Shown: positions 26,414 to 36,427 of the stretch, in pieces
Layout of the letters: each line of letters opens with the position of its first letter
Numbering within the stretch: the first letter of the stretch is position 1
Assembly: GCF_021513255.1 (NCBI RefSeq)
Contig: NZ_CP090977.1
Location: 1,240,001 to 1,304,000 of the forward strand
Origin: Planococcus sp. 107-1
GTDB lineage: Bacteria > Bacillota > Bacilli > Bacillales_A > Planococcaceae
Reading direction: 5' to 3'
DNA: 64,000 bases
The notes under the pieces: model-generated
Databases searched by the model: none
Seen by the model: only the letters and a program-made list of their open reading frames with translations
What the model was told of the DNA's origin: nothing
Translations under genes and position numbers: made by a program

Positions 26414-28021
26414 ATGTCATCACTTATTAAAGGAACTGCCATTCTAACCTTAGGTTTATTTCTGTCAAAAATCCTTGGAGTCATATATGTCATTCCGTTC
26501 TACAGCATGGTCGGAGAAGAGAATATTGGCCTTTACCAATATGCGTACATACCTTATAACTTGATGCTGTCGTTGGCCATTTCGGGTGCGCCGATCGCGT
26601 TCTCAAAATTTGTCGCTAAATACAATTCACTCGGTGATTACGAAACCGGAAGAAGGCTGTTGAAATCCGGATTGACCACGATGATGGTCACAGGTTTTGC
26701 GGCATTCGTCTTCCTTTATTTATTTGCAGGGCCGCTTGCTGAAATCACCATCGATTCAAAAGACGAAGTCCATACAGTAGAAGATGTAAAAGAAGTGATC
26801 CAATGGGTCAGCTTTGCATTGCTTGTCGTGCCGTTCATGAGTTTGTTCCGCGGATTCTTCCAGGGCTATAATTTCATGATGCCGACGGCTGTCTCGCAGC
26901 TGATCGAACAGATTGTCCGCATTGTGTTCCTGCTTGTTGGAGCGTATCTTGTCTTGAATGTTTTCAATGGAACACCGGAAACTGCCGTGCAGATTGCTGT
27001 TCTATCTGCATTTGTCGGAGCGCTTGGCGGGGTGCTTGTCCTGTTTTACTACTGGAAAAAGAAAAAGCCGGAGTACAATCAGCTCCGGGCGAACTCGGTT
27101 GAATCGTATGATGTCAGCCTCCGTGATATGTACAAGGAAATCGCTATTTACGCGGTTCCCGTTGTCTTTCTTGGAATTGCCAACCCGCTATTCCAATTTG
27201 TCGATATGCTGACATTCAATAACGCGATGGCCTCTACTGAAGGGGCGGCAAACTCCAGCATCTATTTGAGCATGCTGAATTTCCAGACCCATAAACTGGT
27301 CATGATTCCGGTTATGCTGGCTACTGGATTTTCCATGGCGCTGATTCCATTGATCACGAAATACTTTACAACCAATGACCATAAAGCGGTCAATCGAACG
27401 CTGGATCAAACATTCCAGATCCTCTTATTCTTGACGCTTCCGGCCGTTGTCGGAATGACTTTGCTGTCTGATGAACTTTACCATATTTTCTATGAAATCA
27501 GCGATATGGGTTCTGAAGTTCTGTCCCATTACTTGCCGGTAGCGATTCTTTTCGCTTTGTTCCCGGTTACGGCATCCATTTTACAGGGAATCAATCAACA
27601 AAAATGGATCATCCTGAATCTATTAATTGGCTTGCTGTTAAAACTGGCTTTAAATATTCCATTGATCGAGCGATTTGAAACAGATGGAGCGATTGCAGCT
27701 ACAATTATCGGATACGTAGTAGCTACGGGCATGAACTTGGCCGTCATCAAAGTGACCATGAATTATCACTCAAATATGGTGGTTCGCCGAATTATCCTTA
27801 TTGTATTGATGAACATCGTCATGGCTATTGCGGTATTTGCTGCTTTGGCAGGAGTTGATTTGTTCATCGATATGGACACGAAAATCCATTCGATTTTCCG
27901 TATCCTGATTGTCGGGGCAATTGGCGGGGCAGTTTATGGCTATCTTGGGTTGAAAACAGGAATTGCCCAAAAGCTGCTGGGTGAACGATTAACGAAATAC
28001 ACAAGAAAATTCGGGTTCTAG
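26414..28021 (+). CDS. murJ: Lipid II flippase MurJ (YtgP), MOP superfamily
   Basis: A 535-residue integral membrane protein with about 14 helices, of the polysaccharide transport/SpoVB-like group. B. subtilis YtgP, its counterpart, acts as a MurJ-type flippase moving lipid II across the membrane for peptidoglycan synthesis. Family blocks include [20 protein letters not shown] at the N-terminus, [36 protein letters not shown] and [15 protein letters not shown]. The start ATG follows AGGAAGTG. The pseudouridine synthase gene starts ten bases after its stop, so they form an operon. Another SpoVB-like role cannot be excluded, but location matches ytgP. Confidence 0.9.
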   Translation: MSSLIKGTAILTLGLFLSKILGVIYVIPFYSMVGEENIGLYQYAYIPYNLMLSLAISGAPIAFSKFVAKYNSLGDYETGRRLLKSGLTTMMVTGFAAFVFLYLFAGPLAEITIDSKDEVHTVEDVKEVIQWVSFALLVVPFMSLFRGFFQGYNFMMPTAVSQLIEQIVRIVFLLVGAYLVLNVFNGTPETAVQIAVLSAFVGALGGVLVLFYYWKKKKPEYNQLRANSVESYDVSLRDMYKEIAIYAVPVVFLGIANPLFQFVDMLTFNNAMASTEGAANSSIYLSMLNFQTHKLVMIPVMLATGFSMALIPLITKYFTTNDHKAVNRTLDQTFQILLFLTLPAVVGMTLLSDELYHIFYEISDMGSEVLSHYLPVAILFALFPVTASILQGINQQKWIILNLLIGLLLKLALNIPLIERFETDGAIAATIIGYVVATGMNLAVIKVTMNYHSNMVVRRIILIVLMNIVMAIAVFAALAGVDLFIDMDTKIHSIFRILIVGAIGGAVYGYLGLKTGIAQKLLGERLTKYTRKFGF

Positions 28022-28030
28022 GAGGATTAC

Positions 28031-28744
28031 ATGCGCATCGATAAGTTTCTGTCGAATATGGGGTATGGCTCCAGAAAAGAAGTGAAAATTTTACTGAAAT
28101 CAAAAGCGGTTGAAGTGAATGGATCGGAAATCCGAGATCCGAAAGTGCATATAAACGAGCTTTCGGACGAGGTAACGGTCGGCGGAGAACGTGTGGAATA
28201 TGCGGAATTCATCTATTTGCTGATGAATAAACCGCAAGGCGTGATTTCAGCAACGGAAGACAAATACGACCAAACGGTTATTGATCTACTAGCAGATGAA
28301 GAGCAGAACTTTGAACCGTTTCCGGTAGGGCGTTTGGATAAAGATACAGAAGGCTTTCTTTTGCTGACGAATGATGGAAAACTTGCCCACGAACTCTTGT
28401 CACCAAAGAAACACGTAGACAAAAGATATTTCGCAATCATAGACGGGGAAGTTACCGCAGAAGATGGAGCGGCTTTTGAAAATGGAGTCGTTCTCGACGA
28501 TGGCTACAAAACAAAGCCGGCTGTGTTGAAAATCCTGGAAAGCGGTGCTGTCTCAGAAATTGAATTGACGATTACGGAAGGAAAATTTCATCAAGTCAAG
28601 AGGATGTTCCAAAGCGTGGGAAAAGAAGTCACGTATTTAAAGCGTTTATCGATGGGGCCGCTGGAATTAGATCCGGCGCTTGCGCTCGGCGAATACCGCC
28701 ATTTAACGGAAGAAGAAATTGACCAATTAAAACAAAGAAAATGA
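28031..28744 (+). CDS. ytzG: RsuA-family 16S rRNA pseudouridine synthase (YtzG)
   Basis: A 237-residue RsuA/RluB-family enzyme converting uridine to pseudouridine in small-subunit rRNA. It has an N-terminal S4 RNA-binding domain (MRIDKFLSNMGYGSRKEVK, about 1-60) and the catalytic motif PVGRLDKDTEGFLLLTNDG near residue 100, with the essential aspartate. KFHQVKRMFQSVGKEVTYLK completes the family end. GGAGG precedes the ATG and the gene follows murJ closely. A terminator follows. Confidence 0.92.
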   Translation: MRIDKFLSNMGYGSRKEVKILLKSKAVEVNGSEIRDPKVHINELSDEVTVGGERVEYAEFIYLLMNKPQGVISATEDKYDQTVIDLLADEEQNFEPFPVGRLDKDTEGFLLLTNDGKLAHELLSPKKHVDKRYFAIIDGEVTAEDGAAFENGVVLDDGYKTKPAVLKILESGAVSEIELTITEGKFHQVKRMFQSVGKEVTYLKRLSMGPLELDPALALGEYRHLTEEEIDQLKQRK

Positions 28745-28770
28745 CCGCAGCCTTTGCGGTCATTTTCTTT
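28738..28770 (+). terminator. Terminator after ytzG
   Basis: AAAATGACCGCA / TGCGGTCATTTT hairpin with a short loop and T-rich tail, overlapping the ytzG stop. Confidence 0.9.
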
Positions 28771-28838
28771 GTTAAGAAGTTTTTCTGAGCTGTCTGTAAG
28801 ATCGGCTTTCCTGTAGTTCAGGTGCTTGCGCTTTTCTA

Positions 28839-29060
28839 TCAGGAAGTCATCTTCACCTTTTTATGCGTCGTTGTCCATTTGCCGCGAGTTGGACTCGTCA
28901 CCAAATCGTTAAAGGCTAACACATTCAAATCTCTTTGAATGGTGCGAGGAGTGATGCCGAATTCATCGACTAGATCTTGCGTAGTTACAGTTCCGTTGTC
29001 ACGGATGTACTTATACATATCTTTGATTCGAATGAGCATACGATCAGTTGTAGGTTTCAT
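28839..29060 (-). CDS. ytzE: DeoR-like helix-turn-helix protein YtzE
   Basis: A 73-residue protein consisting almost only of a DeoR-type winged HTH: DNGTVTTQDLVDEFGITPRT followed by IQRDLNVLAFNDLV and the wing TSPTRGKWTTTHKKVK. It lacks the sugar-sensing domain of full DeoR proteins, as does B. subtilis YtzE. The ATG at 29060 follows AAGGAGTGG; thirteen more upstream codons are in frame but precede the ribosome site. It probably binds DNA, possibly its own promoter, where an inverted repeat lies. Confidence 0.85.
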   Translation of the reverse strand: MKPTTDRMLIRIKDMYKYIRDNGTVTTQDLVDEFGITPRTIQRDLNVLAFNDLVTSPTRGKWTTTHKKVKMTS

Positions 29061-29116
29061 GTAAGAGAACCACTCCTTCATCTTTTTTCCCATAGGCAAA
29101 GACTAGCGGACGGATT

Positions 29117-29133
29117 GTTGAGGTATACTCAAC
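29117..29133. promoter_or_regulatory. Inverted repeat upstream of ytzE, possible operator
   Basis: GTTGAG-N5-CTCAAC, a 6-base perfect inverted repeat about 57 bases before ytzE, overlapping a TATAC element. A site for YtzE itself is a guess. The rest of 29134-29300 is AT-rich with no gene. Confidence 0.35.
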
Positions 29134-29305
29134 GGTTTTGAAATAATTGCCAAAGACAGCCCCTTTTCTTAATAAATATGTCAAACCTATTATCTGACAA
29201 TTTGATTATATCGAAAAAGTAATTGAATATCCATATTTTTTACCGAATTCACACAAACTTAATAAATGAAATCGGTTTTTTTTCCGTTGATTTTAAGGAA
29301 CATCC

Positions 29306-29333
29306 TTCAAAAAAATCCAAAAAGGTGTACAAT
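29306..29333 (+). promoter_or_regulatory. Probable SigA promoter of pepV
   Basis: TTCAAA, a 16-base spacer, then TACAAT (29328-29333), about 28 bases before the pepV start. Confidence 0.45.
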
Positions 29334-29361
29334 AGCTTTAATTAAAAAAGGGGAGTGAATC

Positions 29362-30741
29362 ATGGACTGGCTACAAGAAGCAGAAAAAAGAAGAGAAAGC
29401 ATGATAAACGAATTGCAGCAATTGCTTGCGATTCCGAGTGTGTTGAGTGAAGAGACAGCACCAGATGCCCCTTTTGGCAAGGATGTAAAACAAGCGCTCG
29501 ATTGGTTTTTGGCGAAAGGCGAGGAAAAGGGCTTTGAAGCGAAAAATGTTGCGGACGTTGCCGGCCATCTGGAAATCGGCACTGGTGAAGAATTGCTTGG
29601 AATTTTAGGGCATGTCGATGTTGTGCCTGTAGGCGATGGCTGGACAAAAGATCCATTTGGCGGTGAAATTGAAAACGGCAAATTATATGGCAGAGGCGCC
29701 ATTGATGATAAAGGTCCGACTATTGCAGCTTGGACAGCTTTAAACATCGTCAAAGAAGCCGGCTTTGAATTTTCAAAACGGATCCGCTTAATTATTGGAA
29801 CAGATGAGGAAAGTGGATTCCGGTGCGTCGACCGTTATTTCGAGACAGAAGAAATGCCGACGATCGCGTTTGCGCCGGATGCGGATTTCCCGATCATCAA
29901 TGCCGAAAAAGGCATCGCGGGCATCCGTTTTTCCAAAAACATCTGGGAAATGCCGGATGAATTGATTTCCTTTGTTTCAGGCAAACGGACGAATATGGTG
30001 CCGGATTTGGCAGAAGCGGTAGTTGAAGGGGAGCTTCCACAGTGGCAGCAAGCATTTGAAGAATTTTGCACCGCTCACTCGGTTTCAGGGTCGGCTGAAA
30101 AACAAGGGGATGAAGTTAAGTTGCTTCTCTCTGGGAAATCCGCCCATGCGATGGAGCCGGACCACGGAGTGAACGCGGGAATTCTACTGGCACTGTTTTT
30201 AAAAGATCATCTGACTGGAGACGGCCAGGAATTCGCCGAATTCATTTCAAATAACTTTTATCAGGATTCTCGTGGACGCAGATTGGGCTTGGACTTTACC
30301 GATGAAGTTTCTGGAGACACGACATTCAACGCGGGCATCTTCCGCTTTGAACGGAACGAGTCGGCGACCATTGACATTAGCATGCGCTATTCGATCACGT
30401 ACCCGTTTGATGAAAAAGTGAAGAAGCTTGGATTGCTTGGATACGAATTGACGGTTGAATCCAATTCCCCTCCACATCATGTAGATGAAAATGATCCGTT
30501 CATCAAAACGCTTCAGCAAGCTTATGGACGGCAGACGGGCGACAAGGCCGATCTATTAGCAATCGGCGGAGGCACCTATGCACGCGTGCTTGATAAAGGC
30601 GTTGCATTCGGCATGCTGTTCCCAGGTGAAAAAGATGTTGCCCATCAAGCGGATGAATTTGTCGATATCGACAATTTGATTAAAGCGACTGCGATTTATG
30701 CAGAAGCGATCTATGAATTAGCTTGCAAGAAGAACGGCTGA
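29362..30741 (+). CDS. pepV: Dipeptidase PepV (M20 family)
   Basis: A 459-residue di-zinc dipeptidase of the M20 family (PepV/Xaa-His dipeptidase type). The metal and catalytic residues fit ILGHVDVVPVGDGW (His, Asp), GRGAIDDKGPTIAA (bridging Asp), GTDEESGFRC (general base Glu and ligand Glu) and FAPDADFP (Asp). The C-terminal ligand histidine lies in the segment EKDVAHQADEFV. A lid domain sits between. It cleaves dipeptides in the cytosol and has been linked to cell-wall amino acid supply. GGGGAGTG precedes the ATG. dat follows after about 54 bases. Confidence 0.93.
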   Translation: MDWLQEAEKRRESMINELQQLLAIPSVLSEETAPDAPFGKDVKQALDWFLAKGEEKGFEAKNVADVAGHLEIGTGEELLGILGHVDVVPVGDGWTKDPFGGEIENGKLYGRGAIDDKGPTIAAWTALNIVKEAGFEFSKRIRLIIGTDEESGFRCVDRYFETEEMPTIAFAPDADFPIINAEKGIAGIRFSKNIWEMPDELISFVSGKRTNMVPDLAEAVVEGELPQWQQAFEEFCTAHSVSGSAEKQGDEVKLLLSGKSAHAMEPDHGVNAGILLALFLKDHLTGDGQEFAEFISNNFYQDSRGRRLGLDFTDEVSGDTTFNAGIFRFERNESATIDISMRYSITYPFDEKVKKLGLLGYELTVESNSPPHHVDENDPFIKTLQQAYGRQTGDKADLLAIGGGTYARVLDKGVAFGMLFPGEKDVAHQADEFVDIDNLIKATAIYAEAIYELACKKNG

Positions 30742-30795
30742 ACCATATTTATTGCCGCACGAGCCAAACAGAAAATGAGAAAAGAGGGACTGCTG

Positions 30796-31644
30796 ATGGA
30801 TTGGATATTGCATAATGATGAATTTATTCGTGAAGAGGAATTGAACATTTCAAAAGAAGACCGAGGTTATCAATTCGGCGATGGGATCTACGAAGTAATC
30901 CGTGTGTATGAAGGCAATCTATTCACTGCAGAAGAACATATTGACCGTTTTTACGAAAGTGCTGAAAAGATTAAAATCATCATTCCTTATACAAAGGATG
31001 TCTTCCATAAATTGATGTATGATTTGGTGGAAATGAATGAAATCGAAAATGGGCAAGTTTATGTGCAGCTTACACGCGGCGCATATACGCGTCAGCACCA
31101 ATTCCCATCCGATACGTCACCAGTGCTTGTCGCTTATACAAAAACGGTAGAGCGTCCGCTTGAATTGATGGAAACAGGTGTCCATGCGAAATTTATCGAA
31201 GACATCCGCTGGCTGCGCTGCGATATCAAAAGCTTGAACTTGCTCGGGAATATCCTGGCGAAGCAGGAAGCGTACGAAGCGGGTTGTTTTGAAGCGGTTC
31301 TGCACCGCGGCGAAGTCATCACCGAAGGATCTTCTTCCAATATGTATGGCTTGAAAAACGGGATTCTTTATACACATCCGGCAACGAATTTGATTTTAAA
31401 CGGAATTACACGCCGCGTAATCCTAAATCTATGTGCGGATCTTGGCATCGAAGTCCAAGAGCTTGCTTTCACGAAAACTCAAGCTTTGGAAATGGATGAG
31501 TTCTTCATGTCTTCAACGACCTCAGAGGTAATGCCGATTGTCCAAATCGATGGACAGAAAATCGGAGAAGGCGTTCCTGGTGAACTTACGCGAAAATTGC
31601 AGGAAGCTTTTGTGGCAAATCTTAAATTGACTGTGAAATCTTAA
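30796..31644 (+). CDS. dat: D-alanine/D-amino acid aminotransferase
   Basis: A 282-residue class IV PLP aminotransferase that interconverts D-alanine and D-glutamate, feeding peptidoglycan precursors. RGYQFGDGIYEVIRV near residue 23, the PLP lysine in RCDIKSLNLLGN (about 146), the ITEGSSSNMYG phosphate-binding loop, and STTSEVMPI are all family marks. The ATG at 30796 follows AGAGGGA; seven upstream codons are excluded. The pairing pepV-dat matches other Bacillales. A terminator with a GAAA tetraloop follows. Confidence 0.94.
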   Translation: MDWILHNDEFIREEELNISKEDRGYQFGDGIYEVIRVYEGNLFTAEEHIDRFYESAEKIKIIIPYTKDVFHKLMYDLVEMNEIENGQVYVQLTRGAYTRQHQFPSDTSPVLVAYTKTVERPLELMETGVHAKFIEDIRWLRCDIKSLNLLGNILAKQEAYEAGCFEAVLHRGEVITEGSSSNMYGLKNGILYTHPATNLILNGITRRVILNLCADLGIEVQELAFTKTQALEMDEFFMSSTTSEVMPIVQIDGQKIGEGVPGELTRKLQEAFVANLKLTVKS

Positions 31645-31647
31645 TAA

Positions 31648-31679
31648 AGTGGCCGGCGAAAGCCGGCCGCTATTTTTTT
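31648..31679 (+). terminator. Terminator after dat
   Basis: GTGGCCGGC-GAAA-GCCGGCCGC hairpin with a GNRA loop and seven T. Confidence 0.92.
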
Positions 31680-31718
31680 GTTTCTCCGCAAATGGTATAA
31701 TGAAGAGAGGTGAAGCTG

Positions 31719-32258
31719 GTGGAAGCCCATTATTTTATAGGTATCAAAATCCCTGCTATTGCAGCGGCTGCCTTGGAGCAGGCAAGAAATTCCTGGGATA
31801 TGGATAGCCACAAACGTTACACAGCACCGGAAGATATGCATTTGACGCTCGTGTTTATCGGCAATGATCCGAACGGAGAAATCACGAAAGCTTCGGAAGT
31901 TTTAAAGGAAATTGATCACGCCGCGTTTGAGTTGACGATCAATGGCGTCGAAGTTTTTGGAAACCCTGAAACGCCGCGCATCGTTTATGCGGCAGTCAAA
32001 GAAAGCGAAGAACTTCAAAATCTGCAGGCTAAAGTAAAAGAGAAAGTCTTGGAATTTAAGCTGAATCCTGATTTGAAGCCATTCGTGCCTCATATTACGC
32101 TAGCTGCAAAATGGAAAGGCGGTCCGCCGGTTAAACAAGAGTGGCAGCTAAAACTCATCACGTTTACTGTGGATCGCTTTACCATATTCCGAATTGCACC
32201 TGGACAAACCCCAAAATATATCGAAGAGTTTACTTATCATTTGAAAGAAGGCGTTTAA
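31719..32258 (+). CDS. thpR: RNA 2',3'-cyclic phosphodiesterase ThpR (YtlP)
   Basis: A 179-residue 2H-phosphoesterase (formerly 2'-5' RNA ligase). The two HxTx motifs are MHLTLVFIG near residue 40 and PHITLAAKW near 127. These open 2',3'-cyclic phosphate ends of RNA. The start is a GTG at 31719, six bases after GAGAGGTG; three earlier codons lie on the ribosome site. ytlR follows after 19 bases, as in B. subtilis. Confidence 0.88.
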   Translation: MEAHYFIGIKIPAIAAAALEQARNSWDMDSHKRYTAPEDMHLTLVFIGNDPNGEITKASEVLKEIDHAAFELTINGVEVFGNPETPRIVYAAVKESEELQNLQAKVKEKVLEFKLNPDLKPFVPHITLAAKWKGGPPVKQEWQLKLITFTVDRFTIFRIAPGQTPKYIEEFTYHLKEGV

Positions 32259-32277
32259 TGCGCCAAGATGAGGTCAC

Positions 32278-33191
32278 ATGAAAACATTATTTATCATCAA
32301 TCCAGCAGCCGGAAACGGCAGATCCTTAAAAAAGTGGAGAAGTTTCAAAAAAACACTGGATTTTCCTTTTGAAGCGGAAATCACCGAATACGCCGGCCAC
32401 GCCACCCAAATCGTCAAATCTTTGCATCAATCGCAAAATTCCTATTTGGTAATCGGATTTGGCGGAGATGGTACACAGCGGAAATCACCATCGGAGCAGC
32501 AGGGGCGAATAATCTCGTGATCGGTTCTGTTGCAGCAGGTTCAGGCAATGATTTTGGCAGGGGGTTCCAGTCATTCAAGGATGGCCCAGCTATTGCGCGA
32601 TACCTGCAGTCGCCGAAAAGCGCAGCCTGTGATCTTGGTGAATTCAGCAACGGAGAAGTGCATCAATTCGTCAGCAGCAGCGGCATTGGATTTGATGCGG
32701 AGATCAGTGATATCGTCAATCGTTCTTCGCTGAAAAAACAGTTGAACCGCATCGGCGCTGGAAAACTCGTTTATTTGATGTATGTGATTCTGACGTTGAT
32801 CCGTTTTCAGAAATTCGATTTAATGGTCCAACTTGATGGAGAGGAAAAAGAGTTCCATGACGTTTGGTTTGCAACCATTCATAACCAGGCGTATTTTGGG
32901 GGCGGCATGAAAATTTCCCCTTATTCGAAAACAAATGACGGTGTACTTGAATTGACAGTGGTCCATGGAATTTCGCGCTTGAAACTGTTGCTGGTCTTTG
33001 GTACGGTTTTTAGCGGAACCCATACACGCTTTAAAGAAGTGGCTCAGTTCAGCGCCAAGGAAATTTCGGCCAAGACTCCTCATCACTCAATTTACCGGCA
33101 TGTCGATGGGGATGCGATTGCCAAGACGAATTTAGAGGAAACGGTGAATTATGCGGTGAGCGCTTCCAAATGGCAGGTTATCCAGCAATAA
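32278..33191 (+). pseudogene. ytlR: YtlR, diacylglycerol/sphingosine kinase-like protein, single frameshift
   Basis: About 304 residues when repaired, of the diacylglycerol kinase catalytic family (YegS/BmrU-like). The N-terminal nucleotide-binding segment has FIINPAAGNGRSLKKW and VIGFGGDGT (GGDGT hallmark). The second part has IGSVAAGSGNDFGRGF, SGIGFDAEISDIVN and VDGDAIAKTN, as in lipid kinases. The frame is lost near 32474-32478, right after GGDGT, where one base is missing before AEITIGAAGANN. Intact sequence on both sides suggests a sequencing error. The lipid substrate is not known for YtlR. Confidence 0.85.
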
Positions 33192-33246
33192 GAAAAACAA
33201 AGGCAAATTGTCTGCTTATTATTATAAGAAAGAAAGAGGATGTAAA

Positions 33247-33897
33247 ATGAGAGCACGCTATAAACCATGGGCAGCGGAGTTAATTGAATCGCACCCTGAA
33301 ATCGTTATTCCTGAACCAACTTTGTTAAAAGGCAAATGGCAGCAAGAATTTGGCAACGCACAGCCGCTTCACATTGAAGCCGGCACTGGAAAAGGGCGCT
33401 TCATTGTCGGAATGGCAAAAGCGAACCCGGAAATCAATTATATCGGAATCGAATTGTTCGATAGCGTAATTGTTACGGCACTTGAATCCGTATTGGAAAG
33501 TCCGGAAGGCGTGCCAAACCTTCGGCTTCTGCGTGTCGATGCAAAGAATCTGGCAGATTACTTTGAGAAAGCGGAAGTGGATCGCTTGTATCTGAACTTT
33601 TCAGATCCTTGGCCGAAAACACGCCATGCAAAACGCCGCTTGACGCATGAATCGTTCTTGAAGATTTATCAATCAATCTTGCCAGAAAACGGCGAAATCC
33701 ATTTTAAAACAGACAACCGCGGACTTTTCGAATATTCATTGGTGAGCATTTCAGAATACGGAATGCTATTGAAAGATGTTTCCTTGGATCTTCATGCGAA
33801 TGAACCGGAATGGAACATTATGACCGAATACGAAGAGAAGTTCTCTAAAAAGGGCCAACCGATTTACCGCATGGAAGCGCAGTTTCAAGTAAATTAA
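33247..33897 (+). CDS. trmB: tRNA (guanine-N7)-methyltransferase TrmB
   Basis: A 216-residue SAM-dependent enzyme forming m7G46 in tRNA. Landmarks are [15 protein letters not shown] near residue 42 (SAM site), [36 protein letters not shown] near 120 (catalytic region), and the end [19 protein letters not shown]. The ATG at 33247 follows AAAGAGGATG; upstream in-frame codons precede the ribosome site. ytnP follows at 20 bases. Confidence 0.95.
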   Translation: MRARYKPWAAELIESHPEIVIPEPTLLKGKWQQEFGNAQPLHIEAGTGKGRFIVGMAKANPEINYIGIELFDSVIVTALESVLESPEGVPNLRLLRVDAKNLADYFEKAEVDRLYLNFSDPWPKTRHAKRRLTHESFLKIYQSILPENGEIHFKTDNRGLFEYSLVSISEYGMLLKDVSLDLHANEPEWNIMTEYEEKFSKKGQPIYRMEAQFQVN

Positions 33898-33916
33898 TTC
33901 ACAAGGGGGATTTATA

Positions 33917-34768
33917 GTGGAGAAATTTCAATTTCACGATATGGCATTAACGTGGTTAGACGGAGGAACGACTTGGCTTGACGGCGGCACGATGTTTGGG
34001 GTGGTGCCGAAAGTCGTCTGGTCAAAACGTTATCCGGTCAATGAAGAAAATCAGATTGAACTGCCGACCCACCCGATTCTTGTTCAGTATGAAGGCCATA
34101 ATATTATCATCGACAGCGGTCTCGGTTCCGGAAAATTGACTGATCGCCAAAAGCGTAATTTAGGGGTTTCTTCAGAATCCCGTATCGAAGAAAACTTGAC
34201 TGAACTCGGGTTGACGGTAGAAGACATCGATACCGTAATCATGACGCATCTACACGGTGACCATGCTGCTGGGCTCACGAAACTGCAAGGAGAAGAATAT
34301 GTGCCGGTTTTCCCGAATGCGAAAATCCATGTTTCCGCAGTGGAATGGGAAGAAATGCAAAATCCGAATATCCGTTCCAAAAATACATATTGGAAAGAAA
34401 ACTGGGAGCCGATCGTCAGCCAAGTGGAAACATTTGAAGGGGAAAAGACCTTGTTCGACGCCTTTACAATGATCCATACTGGGGGACATTCAAACGGACA
34501 CAGCGTAGTCAAAATGGAAAGCGGCGGCGAAACCATTCTGCATATGGGGGATATCATGCCGACGCACGCCCATCAAAATCCGCTTTGGGTATTAGCCTAT
34601 GACGATTACCCGATGGACTCGATTTTTGCCAAAGAGAAGTTGATGAAAGAAGCATTGGATAAAGGCTATTATTTCTCCTTTTACCACGATGCCTATTTCC
34701 GCATTTTAAAATGGAGCAGCGACGGCAAGGAAATCGTCGAATCTGTCGTATACAAACAAAAGCCATAA
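33917..34768 (+). CDS. ytnP: Metallo-beta-lactamase-fold hydrolase YtnP (AHL-lactonase-like)
   Basis: A 283-residue protein matching B. subtilis YtnP, reported to be a quorum-quenching lactonase. The zinc motif [10 protein letters not shown] (HxHxDH) is near residue 113, the next histidine in [10 protein letters not shown] near 190, and the bridging aspartate in [11 protein letters not shown] near 213. [16 protein letters not shown] and [16 protein letters not shown] are family blocks. The start is GTG at 33917 behind AGGGGG. No signal peptide is present, so it acts inside the cell or on permeant lactones. Confidence 0.87.
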   Translation: MEKFQFHDMALTWLDGGTTWLDGGTMFGVVPKVVWSKRYPVNEENQIELPTHPILVQYEGHNIIIDSGLGSGKLTDRQKRNLGVSSESRIEENLTELGLTVEDIDTVIMTHLHGDHAAGLTKLQGEEYVPVFPNAKIHVSAVEWEEMQNPNIRSKNTYWKENWEPIVSQVETFEGEKTLFDAFTMIHTGGHSNGHSVVKMESGGETILHMGDIMPTHAHQNPLWVLAYDDYPMDSIFAKEKLMKEALDKGYYFSFYHDAYFRILKWSSDGKEIVESVVYKQKP

Positions 34769-34769
34769 G

Positions 34770-34800
34770 AAAAGGAGCCGGGTTGACCGGCTCCTTTTTA
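34770..34800. terminator. Bidirectional terminator between ytnP and ytzB
   Basis: AAAAGGAGCCGG / CCGGCTCCTTTT hairpin between convergent genes. Confidence 0.9.
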
Positions 34801-34810
34801 AATAGGAAAA

Positions 34811-35125
34811 TTAAACTTTCGTAACTTCAAGAACAGCGCCAGTGTAGGCATCTGCAAGGAATTCAAATTGCTCGAGTTCATCCTGGCTGTGGCGTGTAAT
34901 GCCGCCTTTATAAACTTCAGTCGTGATTGCGTGTTGTTTGTATGGCTCGGTTTTCATGAAAATCCACGAGCCGTCAATCGGACCTTCTTCTTTAAATGCT
35001 GCTTTAACGCTGCTTAATACATCGTCTGCAGGGTAGAGCTTTTCTTTCCGGTCATAAACTTCTTTGATGATGAAAGTGGCTGCTACACCTGTAACAAAGC
35101 CGATCAATAAATCACGATTCTTCAC
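34811..35125 (-). CDS. ytzB: YtzB-like membrane-anchored small protein (PepSY-like)
   Basis: A 104-residue protein with one N-terminal hydrophobic segment (about residues 5-23, LLIGFVTGVAATFIIKEVY) and a small soluble domain. WIFMKTEPYKQHAITTEVYKG and FEFLADAYTGAVLEV resemble PepSY-type YtzB proteins. It is probably anchored in the membrane. GGAGGG lies before the ATG. Function is unknown. The assignment rests on length, topology and neighbours. Confidence 0.75.
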   Translation of the reverse strand: MKNRDLLIGFVTGVAATFIIKEVYDRKEKLYPADDVLSSVKAAFKEEGPIDGSWIFMKTEPYKQHAITTEVYKGGITRHSQDELEQFEFLADAYTGAVLEVTKV

Positions 35126-35295
35126 TGAAATCCCTCCTATACGTACTGTTTAAATTGTACCATAGAAGTTTTCGATGCGAAATTAAAAGGGAATGCAGAG
35201 GCAGATTCTTTCGAAAAACGAAATACAAAGCTGGAAATAAACTGATAAAAGAACTAAACTAGATAAAGGCAATTTATTTAGGGGGAATTAGACGC

Positions 35296-36369
35296 ATGAA
35301 TAGTGAAACGAAAGAGTTATTTAAAACCTTAACGGAACTTCCAGGAGCACCAGGAAATGAGCATGCAGTCAGAAAGTTCATGAAACAGGAACTTGGAAAA
35401 TATTCCGATGAATTGATTCAAGATAATCTTGGAAGCGTCTTTGGCGTTAAGCATGGACAAGAGAATTCGCCAAGAATTATGGTAGCAGGGCATATGGATG
35501 AAGTTGGATTCATGGTCACTCAAATTACCGACAACGGCATGATCCGTTTTCAGCCTTTAGGCGGTTGGTGGAATCAAGTGATGCTCGCGACGCGAGTCGA
35601 AATCATTGCAGGCGATCGAATTATCCCGGGTGTAATCGGATCGATTCCTCCGCACCTGCTCAGCGATGAGCTGCGCAGCAAACCGATGGAAATCAAGAAT
35701 ATGCTGATTGATATCGGAGCTGACGATAGAGAAGATGCGTTGTCGTTTGGCGTTCGTCCTGGCCAGCAAATTGTTCCTTTTAGCCCATTTACGCCGATGG
35801 CCAATGACAAGAAAATCATGGCCAAAGCTTGGGACAACCGCTACGGGTGCGGATTAGCCATTGAACTATTGAAAGAATTGAAAGATGAAAAACTGCCGAA
35901 CCAATTATTCTCAGGGGCAACGGTTATGGAAGAAGTCGGACTTCGCGGCGCTCAAACCGCTTCGACGATGATCAATCCGGACATTTTCTTTGCGCTTGAT
36001 GCTAGCCCGGCAAACGATGCCAATGGCAATAAAAACGAATTCGGCCAGCTTGGAAAAGGGACACTCCTGCGAATTACAGATAAGAGCATGGTTACACATC
36101 GCGGCATGCGGGAATTTATCTTGGACACGGCGGAGACCCACAGCATTCCCTACCAATATTTCGTTTCACAAGGCGGAACCGATGCCGGAAGAGTCCATTT
36201 GACGAACGAAGGGGTGCCAAGTTCAGTCATCGGCATTTGTTCGCGGTACATCCATACATCGGCATCAATTATCCATACAGACGATTATGCGGCAGCCAAA
36301 GAGTTGTTGATCAAACTCGTAAAAGCAGCAGATCAGACCACTGTAGATACCATTAAACAAAACGCTTAA
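35296..36369 (+). CDS. ytoP: M42-family metallo-aminopeptidase YtoP
   Basis: A 357-residue M42 aminopeptidase (tetrahedral, di-metal, glutamyl aminopeptidase-like). Metal ligands and catalytic residues fit [12 protein letters not shown] near residue 66, [17 protein letters not shown] near 180, [12 protein letters not shown] near 212 (general base Glu), [10 protein letters not shown] near 236, and the late histidine RYIHTSASI near 317. GLRGAQTA is typical for the family. It trims peptides in the cytosol. GGGGGAATT lies near the ATG. A UUCG-loop terminator follows. Confidence 0.93.
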   Translation: MNSETKELFKTLTELPGAPGNEHAVRKFMKQELGKYSDELIQDNLGSVFGVKHGQENSPRIMVAGHMDEVGFMVTQITDNGMIRFQPLGGWWNQVMLATRVEIIAGDRIIPGVIGSIPPHLLSDELRSKPMEIKNMLIDIGADDREDALSFGVRPGQQIVPFSPFTPMANDKKIMAKAWDNRYGCGLAIELLKELKDEKLPNQLFSGATVMEEVGLRGAQTASTMINPDIFFALDASPANDANGNKNEFGQLGKGTLLRITDKSMVTHRGMREFILDTAETHSIPYQYFVSQGGTDAGRVHLTNEGVPSSVIGICSRYIHTSASIIHTDDYAAAKELLIKLVKAADQTTVDTIKQNA

Positions 36370-36394
36370 AAAGTGCCTTCGGGCGCTTTTTTTT
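36368..36394 (+). terminator. Terminator after ytoP
   Basis: AAGTGCC-TTCG-GGCGCTT hairpin with a UUCG tetraloop and eight T. Confidence 0.88.
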
Positions 36395-36427
36395 GAATTA
36401 ATTTCAAAATAGGAAGGAAGAAGAATC

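Noticed and set aside
28783..28838. Possible degenerate copy of the dispersed repeat (minus strand AAAAGCGCAAGCACC)
   Set aside because: Only the first 15 or so bases resemble the repeat and the end motif GGAGTCTGGACA is missing; chance or a very old remnant.
33950..33995. Apparent peptide duplication [14 protein letters not shown] in YtnP
   Set aside because: The two copies use different codons, and the family itself has a similar LTWLxGG...DGG start, so it is not a recent duplication.
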